This document shows, piece by piece, positions 1 through 5,526 of a DNA stretch of 9,414 nt. This stretch comes from Flavobacterium sp. UBA6203. GTDB taxonomy: Bacteria; Bacteroidota; Bacteroidia; Flavobacteriales; Flavobacteriaceae. The position numbers and the translations under genes were made by a program. The notes below the pieces were generated by a model that did not search any database, was not told the DNA's origin, and was given only the letters and a program-made list of their open reading frames with translations. Where the stretch lies: assembly GCA_002421645.1 (NCBI GenBank), contig DIST01000003.1, forward strand, positions 1-9,414. Direction: 5' to 3'. Numbering within the stretch: position 1 is the stretch's first letter; each line of letters begins with the position of its first letter.

Positions 1-143
1 TAATTTTTTGCATCGTATTGATGATTATTTGCAATAGCCATCATTCCTAAGATTACCAAAAAAACGATGAATTTCCAGTTCTTAAGAGCGTCATCACTTA
101 TAAGAAATTTTGCTTTTAGTAAACTGTAGATTCCGTTTTTCAT
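1..143 (-). CDS. ftsL: FtsL-like cell division protein, N-terminal part (runs off the left edge)
   Basis: The first 47 codons read in from an ATG at 143-141 and stay open to the window edge. The product starts MKNGIYSLLK, has a short cytoplasmic N-terminus and then one hydrophobic segment at about residues 24-39 (WKFIVFLVILGMMAIA). It is therefore a single-pass, N-in inner membrane protein. This is the shape of flavobacterial FtsL-like proteins, whose periplasmic coiled coil (not seen here) joins the FtsQLB division complex. The gene begins 6 bases after the rsmH stop codon, in the mraZ-rsmH-ftsL order of dcw clusters, so it is almost certainly co-transcribed. FtsL proteins are poorly conserved in sequence, so the call rests mainly on topology, position and resemblance to Flavobacterium proteins known from memory. 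Confidence 0.8.
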   Translation of the reverse strand, partial: MKNGIYSLLKAKFLISDDALKNWKFIVFLVILGMMAIANNHQYDAKN

Positions 144-149
144 GTATTG

Positions 150-1058
150 CTATATTTTTTCTGCTACTCTTAGTTTTGCACTTCGTGCTCTGTTGTTTGA
201 TGCTATTTCCTCTTCTGTAGGAACAATTAATTTTTCAATAATTTTGAAAGGAACTTTGAAATTTCCGAAGAAATCTCTTTCGGGTTCTCCTTCAAACATG
301 CCGTTTCGCATGTAACGTTTTACCAATCTGTCTTCTAATGAGTGATACGAGATAACACTCAGTCGGCCTCCAGGTTTTAGAATCTCAAGCGATTGTTCTA
401 AAAACTCTTTCAACACATCCATTTCCTGATTGACTTCAATACGAATGGCTTGGTATATTTGAGCTAAAATTTTATTGCTTTTGTGTCCAGGCAAAAATTT
501 CGCTAACACTTTTTTCAATTCGTCCGAATTACGGATTTCTTTATCTTTTCGAGCGGTTACGATTACATTTGCCATCGCTCTTGCATTTTTCAATTCGCCG
601 TAATCAAACAACACTCTTGCAATATCTTGTTCGTCGTATTCGTTTACTACGTGATATGCACTTATATCGCCTTTTTGATTCATTCGCATATCCAATTCAG
701 CATCAAAACGAGTTGAAAAACCTCGTTCTGCCACATCAAATTGGTGTGATGAAACGCCTAAATCAGCCAAAATTCCATCTACTTGCTTGATTCCGTGGAA
801 ACGTAAAAATCGTTTAATGAATCTAAAATTCTCATTGATTAAAGTAAATCGCTCGTCGTCAATTGCATTTTTTAAAGCATCTAAATCTTGGTCAAAAGCG
901 AATAATTTGCCTTTCTCTCCCAAACGACTCATAATTTCTCTTGAGTGACCGCCACCTCCAAAAGTAACATCCACATACACACCATCAGGATGAATATTCA
1001 ATCCATCAACTGTTTCTTTTAACAATACTGGATTATGATATTCCATCTTCGTCGTCAT
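150..1058 (-). CDS. rsmH: 16S rRNA (cytosine-1402-N4)-methyltransferase RsmH (MraW)
   Basis: RsmH is a cytoplasmic SAM-dependent enzyme that N4-methylates C1402 of 16S rRNA in the ribosomal P site. The 302-residue length is normal for the family. Visible motifs in order are the SAM-binding glycine loop DVTFGGGGHS (30-39), FDQD (55-58, ribose-binding acidic residue), ADLGVSS (98-104), KPGGRLSVISYHSLEDR (228-244) and the C-terminal NNRARSAKLRV (288-298). The start is uncertain between ATG at 1058 (MTTKMEYHNP) and ATG at 1046 (MEYHNP). Both lie inside the end of mraZ, giving an overlap of 26 or 14 bases and implying translational coupling. The longer form is listed because flavobacterial homologues often carry a few residues before MEYHNP. 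It is the second gene of the division operon and nothing about it looks damaged. Confidence 0.97.
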   Translation of the reverse strand: MTTKMEYHNPVLLKETVDGLNIHPDGVYVDVTFGGGGHSREIMSRLGEKGKLFAFDQDLDALKNAIDDERFTLINENFRFIKRFLRFHGIKQVDGILADLGVSSHQFDVAERGFSTRFDAELDMRMNQKGDISAYHVVNEYDEQDIARVLFDYGELKNARAMANVIVTARKDKEIRNSDELKKVLAKFLPGHKSNKILAQIYQAIRIEVNQEMDVLKEFLEQSLEILKPGGRLSVISYHSLEDRLVKRYMRNGMFEGEPERDFFGNFKVPFKIIEKLIVPTEEEIASNNRARSAKLRVAEKI

Positions 1059-1503
1059 TAAAATTACCCATTACTTCTTCTGCCAAGTCTGCGAAATCAC
1101 CTACTGCGTTTTCAATCGCATTTTCGTATTTATCTTTATCCCAAATCTCGATGATATTAATAGCTGAATTCAACACAATATCTTTATCAATTTGAGCAAA
1201 AACCACTAAATCTTTCGGAATTAAAAGTCGCCCTGTTGCATCAATCTCAATCATTTTAACTCCTGCTGTAAATCTTCTAATAAAATCGTCGTTCTTTTTA
1301 TTGAAACGATTTAGTTTATTGATTTTCAACATCATTTTATTCCATTCCGCCATTGGGAATAATTCCAAACACGATTGAAAAACCGAACGTTTCAATACGA
1401 AACCATCCTCTAAAGAACCTAATTGTTTCTTTAGCGACGTTGGCAGCATCAGCCTTCCTTTGGCATCCACTTTACATTCGTATGTTCCGATTAATGTTTT
1501 CAA
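1033..1503 (-). CDS. mraZ: Transcriptional regulator MraZ (TTG start)
   Basis: MraZ is a DNA-binding protein with two SpoVT/AbrB-type half-domains that forms a ring-shaped oligomer and binds short direct repeats upstream of its own dcw operon. The 156-residue product shows both signature segments, DAKGRLMLP (13-21) and DATGRLLIP (88-96), plus FIRRFTAG (74-81) and an acidic tail DDEDGIS. The start must be TTG at 1503-1501. An in-frame TGA lies four codons upstream with no ATG, GTG or TTG between, and the next internal Met (19) would delete the first DNA-binding motif. The 3' end overlaps rsmH. A repeat array matching the known MraZ site lies about 45-70 bases upstream, so autoregulation is likely. 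Confidence 0.96.
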   Translation of the reverse strand: MKTLIGTYECKVDAKGRLMLPTSLKKQLGSLEDGFVLKRSVFQSCLELFPMAEWNKMMLKINKLNRFNKKNDDFIRRFTAGVKMIEIDATGRLLIPKDLVVFAQIDKDIVLNSAINIIEIWDKDKYENAIENAVGDFADLAEEVMGNFNDDEDGIS

Positions 1504-1528
1504 CTTTTCTTTTCAATTAGAATATGGA

Positions 1529-1564
1529 CAAATTTAGAAAATTTTTACCACTTTTTACCACAAA
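1529..1564 (-). promoter_or_regulatory. Predicted mraZ operon promoter
   Basis: On the minus strand TAAATTTG (1536-1529) matches the Bacteroidota -7 consensus TAnnTTTG. TTTG at 1564-1561 could serve as the -33 element, with a 24-base spacer, slightly longer than the usual 17-23. Transcription would start near 1523, giving a leader of about 20 bases before the TTG start codon. The -33 element lies inside the middle MraZ box, so bound MraZ would block polymerase. The call is from motif matching only. Confidence 0.55.
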
Positions 1565-1574
1565 CTACCACTTT
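1547..1574 (-). promoter_or_regulatory. MraZ-type operator: three direct repeats at 10-bp spacing
   Basis: Read on the minus strand there are three boxes, AAAGTGGT (1574-1567), TTTGTGGT (1564-1557) and AAAGTGGT (1554-1547). They are spaced exactly 10 bp apart, that is TGGTA units separated by 5 bases. From established knowledge, MraZ of E. coli binds TGGGN repeats with 5-base spacers, and the mollicute box is AAAGTGG(T/G). The copies here fit both descriptions. They sit directly upstream of the predicted mraZ -7 element. One helical turn between boxes would place them on the same face of the DNA, which suits an oligomeric ring protein. Confidence 0.8.
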
Positions 1575-1796
1575 GTTAATAAGTTTTTGGATTTTAAAAC
1601 TCGATATTCCACTTTTAACAAAGTAATATTTGCAAAATCAATATTTGAGAAGCGTTTTTACTAAAAAATCAAATGCTAACTTTTCCCCATTTTCAAATGA
1701 AAACCCCATAAAATTGTTGATAACTAACATTTTACAAGCTATAAAAGCTTAAAATCAACTCTGTTAAATTTTTCTTTTCATTCTTTAATAAAATAG

Positions 1797-1804
1797 TATA
1801 TTTG
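1797..1804 (+). promoter_or_regulatory. Predicted -7 element for the hydrolase-engB unit
   Basis: TATATTTG matches TAnnTTTG perfectly and lies 26-35 bases before the candidate start codons at 1830 and 1839. I see no clear TTG -33 element 17-23 bases upstream, only T-rich sequence, so the promoter is weak by motif or depends on another feature. Confidence 0.45.
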
Positions 1805-1829
1805 TCAATCATTAGAACTAATACCTTAA

Positions 1830-2594
1830 GTGGATTTTATGTTAAAAAAAGAAAAAAAATACACCTATTTTGAAGCAGGCGAAGGAACCCCAATAATCAT
1901 TCTTCATGGTTTAATGGGTGGCTTAAGTAATTTTGATGGTGTAGCTAATTTTTTTCCTCCTAAAGGATACAAAGTGGTGATTCCAGAATTACCTATTTAC
2001 ACACAAAATATCTTAAAAACTAACGTTAAAGCCTTTTCAAAATTTGTTAAAGATTTTGTAGTTTTTAAAGGTTACGATAAAGTTATCTTACTTGGTAATT
2101 CGCTTGGAGGTCATATCGGATTATATTTTACCAAAATGTATCCTGAATTAGTAAAAGCACTAGTAATCACAGGAAGTTCTGGGTTATATGAAAGTGGAAT
2201 GGGCGAAAGTTACCCAAAACGTGGTGATTACGAATACATTAAAAAGAAAGCCGAAGATGTATTTTATGACCCTGCTATTGCAACTAAGGAAATTGTTGAC
2301 GAAGTTTTTGCAACGGTTAATGATAGAATCAAATTGATTAAAACCTTAACGATTGCTAAGAGCGCTATTCGTCATAATATGGCAAAAGATTTACCAAAAA
2401 TGACTACTCCAACTTGTATTATTTGGGGAAGAAATGATAAGGTAACGCCGCCAAATGTAGCTGAAGAGTTTGATAAATTATTACCCAATTCAGAATTATT
2501 TTGGATTGAGAAATGCGGACATGCTGCCATGATGGAGCATCCTAATCAATTTAATGAAATTTTATATCATTGGTTACAAAAGAATAACATATAA
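1830..2594 (+). CDS. Alpha/beta hydrolase fold protein
   Basis: This is a 254-residue cytoplasmic protein (no signal peptide) of the alpha/beta hydrolase superfamily. The full triad is visible: nucleophile elbow GNSLGG with Ser91, acid Asp203 in GRNDKVTPP, and His231 in CGHAAMMEHP. The oxyanion-hole motif HGLMGG is at 26-31. A cap region, roughly residues 118-185, contains SSGLYESGMGESYPKRGDY. The substrate cannot be told from sequence; such proteins act on esters, lactones, C-C bonds or acyl thioesters. The listed start is GTG at 1830; ATG at 1839 (MLKKEKKYTYFEAG) is equally possible and would shorten the protein by three residues. engB follows after 20 bases on the same strand with no terminator between, so the two are probably co-transcribed. 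Confidence 0.9.
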   Translation: MDFMLKKEKKYTYFEAGEGTPIIILHGLMGGLSNFDGVANFFPPKGYKVVIPELPIYTQNILKTNVKAFSKFVKDFVVFKGYDKVILLGNSLGGHIGLYFTKMYPELVKALVITGSSGLYESGMGESYPKRGDYEYIKKKAEDVFYDPAIATKEIVDEVFATVNDRIKLIKTLTIAKSAIRHNMAKDLPKMTTPTCIIWGRNDKVTPPNVAEEFDKLLPNSELFWIEKCGHAAMMEHPNQFNEILYHWLQKNNI

Positions 2595-2614
2595 TGATTC
2601 TATTTTAGAATACT

Positions 2615-3232
2615 ATGAAAATTAATACCGCCGAATTTATTGTCAGCAATTCAGAAGTAGATAAATGTCCGAAAGAACGTTTGCCTGAATATGCTTTTAT
2701 TGGTCGTTCCAATGTTGGAAAATCATCATTGATTAACATGTTGACGAACCATAAAAATTTGGCAAAAACCTCATCAAAACCAGGAAAAACCCAATTAATC
2801 AATCACTTTAAAATCGACAATAATTGGTTTTTAGTAGATTTACCTGGTTATGGTTATGCAAGAGTTTCTAAAAAAACCAAAGCGGTTTTCCAACAATTTA
2901 TTACCGATTATTTTGAAAGACGCGAGCAATTGATTTGTGCCTTTGTATTAATTGACATTCGTTTAGAAGCACAAAAAATTGATTTGGAATTTATGGAATA
3001 TTTAGGTGAAAGCGAAATTCCGTTTGCCATTATTTTTACGAAAGCAGATAAAATTGGAAAAACAAAAGTTGCCTCTCATATAGCAGCATACAAAAAACAA
3101 ATGTTAGCCAATAATTGGGCCGAGATGCCACAATATTTCATTACCTCATCATTAGAAGCTACCGGCAGAGATACTATTCTGGAATACATTAATCAGATAA
3201 ACGAAGATATTTTTAAAAACGAAGGGTTTTAA
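2615..3232 (+). CDS. engB: Ribosome biogenesis GTP-binding protein EngB (YihA/YsxC)
   Basis: EngB is a cytoplasmic TRAFAC-class GTPase needed for late assembly of the 50S ribosomal subunit. All five GTPase motifs are present in the 205-residue product: G1 GRSNVGKS (30-37), G2 threonine in KPGKT (Thr59), G3 DLPGYGYA (75-82), G4 TKAD (142-145) and G5 around SSLEATG (178-184). GYGYA after G3 is typical of this subfamily and separates it from Era and EngA. Length is normal for the family. The start is ATG at 2615, just before the conserved beta strand. It is the last gene of the rightward unit, with a strong hairpin terminator beginning 4 bases after its stop. Confidence 0.97.
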   Translation: MKINTAEFIVSNSEVDKCPKERLPEYAFIGRSNVGKSSLINMLTNHKNLAKTSSKPGKTQLINHFKIDNNWFLVDLPGYGYARVSKKTKAVFQQFITDYFERREQLICAFVLIDIRLEAQKIDLEFMEYLGESEIPFAIIFTKADKIGKTKVASHIAAYKKQMLANNWAEMPQYFITSSLEATGRDTILEYINQINEDIFKNEGF

Positions 3233-3235
3233 AAC

Positions 3236-3266
3236 AAAAAAGTCGCTATTTCTAGCGACTTTTTTT
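3236..3266. terminator. Bidirectional intrinsic terminator between engB and gldC
   Basis: A perfect stem AGTCGCTA (3241-3248) / TAGCGACT (3253-3260) with loop TTTC is flanked by five A's on the left and a run of T's on the right (3261-3266). The stem can extend through the A/T flanks and works in either direction. It would end engB transcription rightward and gldC transcription leftward. The T run overlaps the first base pairs of the gldC stop codon (3265-3267), so the two convergent units are packed tightly. Confidence 0.9.
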
Positions 3267-3591
3267 ATGCTTTTAAATCCATTTTTTCAGCAAAGTAATC
3301 ACAGAAATCACGCATAGTATCTGACATTTTCTCATCTGCAGTAGCACGTTGAAAAGTATCAGCCATTGCTACTAAAGTTTGATGAAAAAATTGTTTCATT
3401 TCGTCTATTGGCATATCTTTTGTCCATAAATCTATACGAAGTGTTTCTTTTGCTTTGCTATCCCAAACTGACAATAACAGTGCTTTTGCTTCTTCTTGCT
3501 CTACACCACCATCTTGTGCCGTCCATAGCAACTTTTCTGGAACGTTATTTTCGTCTAATCCTACTGTGATTTTTATATCAGATGTCTTCAT
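3265..3591 (-). CDS. gldC: Gliding motility protein GldC
   Basis: This is a 108-residue protein (MKTSDIKITVGLDENNVPE...) recognised as flavobacterial GldC by its sequence and its place directly after gldB. It has no signal peptide or membrane segment, so it is predicted to be cytoplasmic. It is rich in acidic residues and helical towards the end (MRDFCDYFAEKMD, 93-105). In Flavobacterium johnsoniae, gldC accompanies gldB and supports normal gliding and colony spreading; its biochemical role is not established. The start is ATG at 3591, 4 bases after the gldB stop codon. A longer in-frame version would overlap gldB by 50 bases and is not credible. Co-translation with gldB is likely. Confidence 0.93.
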   Translation of the reverse strand: MKTSDIKITVGLDENNVPEKLLWTAQDGGVEQEEAKALLLSVWDSKAKETLRIDLWTKDMPIDEMKQFFHQTLVAMADTFQRATADEKMSDTMRDFCDYFAEKMDLKA

Positions 3592-3595
3592 ATAC

Positions 3596-4558
3596 TTATT
3601 GCTTCTTAGGTTTATATTTTGAGTTATCAAAGATAGTTTTAGCATCCATTGCTAATAATTGTTCTAAAGTTACATCTTCATTATTTTCCATATAACTTCT
3701 TACGATTTGCCAACCTAACCATTGCCCCACTCTTCCTGGAGTTTGGTTATCAATTTCTAAATAGAATTTTGAAAATGGTGCTGGTCTTATAAATCGCATT
3801 TCATTTTTAGGATTAGAATCAAACAATAACTTATTTTCAACTAAATTACTCCACATGAAATATTCGTTTTCTTGACAGAATTTGATTTGCATTTCGGTAT
3901 AACCAATTTTATCCGCATCAGAGTAAAATGGAATTAACTTATCCTTTACATACAATTCTTTTCCATAATAAATCATAGCTGATAATAAAGTTCGGTCTGC
4001 TGGAGGAGCAATTTTACCGTAACAAAAAGTTGATACTAAATCAGGTAAAATTTGATTTGACTCTAAACTTTGCTTTTTATATTCAGGAAAATCCACATAA
4101 AAACGGTGTTCTTTTCCTAGATAACAATCTAATGATACTAAAGCCAAAGTATCCACATAAAATGCCTTTGCATCTGTATCCACTTCATTAATTAAGGTAA
4201 TTACTCTTGGCGTTTTGAATTTTGGAAAATAATACTGCACATAAGCAAACATTTTTTCCATATCGGATTCAATTGGACCTAATGTTGGATATTTTATTTG
4301 TACTTCTTTGTACAATTCCTTCAATAATGGATTTTTCAACTTATTAACCCAAACCGAATCTGGATTTCCTTCTGGAAAAAAGAATGGATATTGCGCTTTG
4401 ATTTTTTGCAAATCTTCAGGTTTGGATTGATAAAAAGTTTGATCAAATCGCTCCACTTTAAACTCAACTGGAATTTTTGCAACAGCTTCCTCTACTTTGC
4501 TTTCTTCTTTACAAGAAAACAAAGTAACAATGACAAGCGCAAATAATAATTTCTTCAT
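3596..4558 (-). CDS. gldB: Gliding motility lipoprotein GldB
   Basis: This 320-residue lipoprotein is required for gliding in F. johnsoniae. It begins MKKLLFALVIVTLFSC, a short lipoprotein signal peptide with lipobox LFSC and lipidated Cys16. The residues after the cysteine are KEES, resembling the K-(D/E)2 export signal known for surface lipoproteins of Capnocytophaga, so surface display is possible. The mature part keeps family-like segments such as FDQTFYQSKPEDL (38-50), YPFFFPEGNPDSVW (57-70), the DRTLLSAMIYYGKELY region (188-203) and a C-terminal PGRVGQWLGWQIVRSYM (274-290). I see no HExxH or other classical catalytic motif. It is the first gene of a gldB-gldC pair, divergent from nadE. 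The ATG at 4558 is well placed for the signal peptide. Confidence 0.95.
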   Translation of the reverse strand: MKKLLFALVIVTLFSCKEESKVEEAVAKIPVEFKVERFDQTFYQSKPEDLQKIKAQYPFFFPEGNPDSVWVNKLKNPLLKELYKEVQIKYPTLGPIESDMEKMFAYVQYYFPKFKTPRVITLINEVDTDAKAFYVDTLALVSLDCYLGKEHRFYVDFPEYKKQSLESNQILPDLVSTFCYGKIAPPADRTLLSAMIYYGKELYVKDKLIPFYSDADKIGYTEMQIKFCQENEYFMWSNLVENKLLFDSNPKNEMRFIRPAPFSKFYLEIDNQTPGRVGQWLGWQIVRSYMENNEDVTLEQLLAMDAKTIFDNSKYKPKKQ

Positions 4559-4600
4559 ATAGGGTATTTTTTATACTTTTATGGAACCAAAATTAGTTTG

Positions 4601-4608
4601 CAAATATA
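4601..4608 (-). promoter_or_regulatory. Predicted -7 element for gldB-gldC
   Basis: On the minus strand TATATTTG (4608-4601) matches TAnnTTTG exactly. It lies about 42 bases upstream of the gldB start, predicting a leader of roughly 35 bases. No clear TTG is present at the -33 distance. The element lies within the 81-base divergent gap shared with nadE. A weaker plus-strand near-match, TACTTTTA (about 4574-4581), may serve nadE. Confidence 0.45.
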
Positions 4609-4639
4609 CATTTATCGACTCATAAATTTTCATAAAAAA

Positions 4640-5446
4640 ATGACAAATTCTAACACATTTCAAGCCGAAAAAATCAACCAACATATTGTACAATGGTTAC
4701 ACGATTATGCTATTAACGCAAAAGTAAAGGGTTTTGTTGTGGGAATTTCTGGAGGAATAGATAGCGCTTTAACATCTACTTTATGTGCCCAAACAGGTTT
4801 ACCTACACTATGTGTTGAAATGCCTATACATCAAGCGGAAAGCCATGTTAATAGAGCTTATGAACATATTGACCAACTAAAAAATCGTTTTCCGAATGTT
4901 TTCAACGAAAGAGCCGATTTAACTCCCGTTTTTGAAAGTTTCAAAAATCAAGTTCCTTCGAGCGAAAATGAAGCCGTTTTAAATTTGTCGTTAGCTAATA
5001 CTCGTGCGCGTTTACGAATGACCACTTTGTATTATTTTGCTGGATTACATGGTTTCTTGGTGGCAGGAACTGGAAATAAAGTTGAAGACTTTGGCGTAGG
5101 CTTTTTTACAAAATATGGCGATGGTGGTGTAGACATTAGCCCTATTGCTGATCTAGTTAAAAGTGAAGTACGTTTACTAGCAACCTATTTACAAGTACCT
5201 GAAAGCATTTTAAAAGCCAAACCCACAGATGGCTTGTTTGGTGATGACCGAAGTGATGAAGATCAAATTGGCGCTAACTATGACGAGCTAGAATGGGCAA
5301 TGAACCAAATAGAAAACGGAAAAAATAGTGAAGATTTTACTGGCAGAGAAGCTGAAGTATTTAAAATCTACAAAAGACTTAACACTGTTAACCAACACAA
5401 AATGAATCCTATTCCAATTTGTAAAATTCCTGATAATTTAAAATAA
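4640..5446 (+). CDS. nadE: NH3-dependent NAD(+) synthetase
   Basis: NadE performs the last step of NAD synthesis, ATP-dependent amidation of nicotinic acid adenine dinucleotide using ammonia. The 268-residue product has the N-type ATP pyrophosphatase loop SGGIDS (37-42), LANTRARLRM (118-127), GTGNKVEDFGVGFFTKYGDG (143-162), and DGLFGDDRSDEDQIG (197-211). The length is that of the short ammonia-dependent enzyme, and there is no N-terminal nitrilase-type glutaminase domain, so ammonia must come from the medium or a partner. The start is ATG at 4640 (MTNSNTFQAEK). An in-frame TTG at 4598 would add 14 residues but lies in the gldB promoter region and is unlikely. No strong terminator follows; the response regulator gene has its own promoter motif 80 bases downstream. 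Confidence 0.97.
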   Translation: MTNSNTFQAEKINQHIVQWLHDYAINAKVKGFVVGISGGIDSALTSTLCAQTGLPTLCVEMPIHQAESHVNRAYEHIDQLKNRFPNVFNERADLTPVFESFKNQVPSSENEAVLNLSLANTRARLRMTTLYYFAGLHGFLVAGTGNKVEDFGVGFFTKYGDGGVDISPIADLVKSEVRLLATYLQVPESILKAKPTDGLFGDDRSDEDQIGANYDELEWAMNQIENGKNSEDFTGREAEVFKIYKRLNTVNQHKMNPIPICKIPDNLK

Positions 5447-5479
5447 TTACATTTTTAATTAACAAGTAATTACATTTTT
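5444..5479 (+). repeat. Imperfectly spaced direct repeat TAATTACATTTTT (two copies)
   Basis: Thirteen identical bases occur at 5444-5456 and 5467-5479, a 23-base period, directly upstream of the response regulator promoter element. The first copy overlaps the nadE stop codon. Roughly two helical turns between copies would suit a dimeric activator, but in such AT-rich DNA chance is quite possible. Confidence 0.4.
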
Positions 5480-5485
5480 TTTTAG

Positions 5486-5493
5486 TAACTTTG
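5486..5493 (+). promoter_or_regulatory. Predicted -7 element for the response regulator gene
   Basis: TAACTTTG matches TAnnTTTG and lies 33 bases before the ATG at 5527, predicting a leader of about 28 bases. There is no TTG at the expected -33 position; that space is occupied by the T run and the 13-base direct repeat, so the promoter may need an activator. Confidence 0.5.
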
Positions 5494-5526
5494 ATAATAT
5501 ATTATTAATACTATAATTTTTTAGTT

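Larger units (their letters stand above)
1504..1829. other. Divergent intergenic region between mraZ and the hydrolase gene
   Basis: This 326-base gap is very AT-rich and has stops in all frames. It holds the mraZ promoter and MraZ-type box array at its left end (1529-1574), one further isolated box-like sequence at 1608-1615 (AAAGTGGA on the minus strand), and a TATATTTG promoter element for the rightward gene at 1797-1804. In the middle (about 1620-1790) I see only AT-rich sequence and one DnaA-box-like 9-mer at 1715-1723, which is probably chance. I see no tRNA, small RNA gene or terminator. Confidence 0.7.

Noticed and set aside
569..790. Plus-strand open frame opposite rsmH
   Set aside because: It lies wholly antisense to a well-conserved gene and its translation has no recognisable features.
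1715..1723. DnaA-box-like sequence TTATCAACA on the minus strand
   Set aside because: It has one mismatch to the consensus, occurs singly, and there is no cluster, dnaA gene or unwinding element. Chance is likely in AT-rich DNA.
2605..2802. Minus-strand open frame opposite engB
   Set aside because: It is antisense to the conserved GTPase motifs of engB and shows no independent coding signal.
3592..3645. An 18-residue upstream extension of gldC in the same frame
   Set aside because: It would overlap the gldB coding region by 50 bases. The ATG at 3591, 4 bases after the gldB stop codon, gives the expected GldC N-terminus.
4598..4639. A TTG-started 14-residue extension of nadE
   Set aside because: The added residues do not resemble NadE and the stretch overlaps the predicted gldB promoter. 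The ATG at 4640 fits the family.
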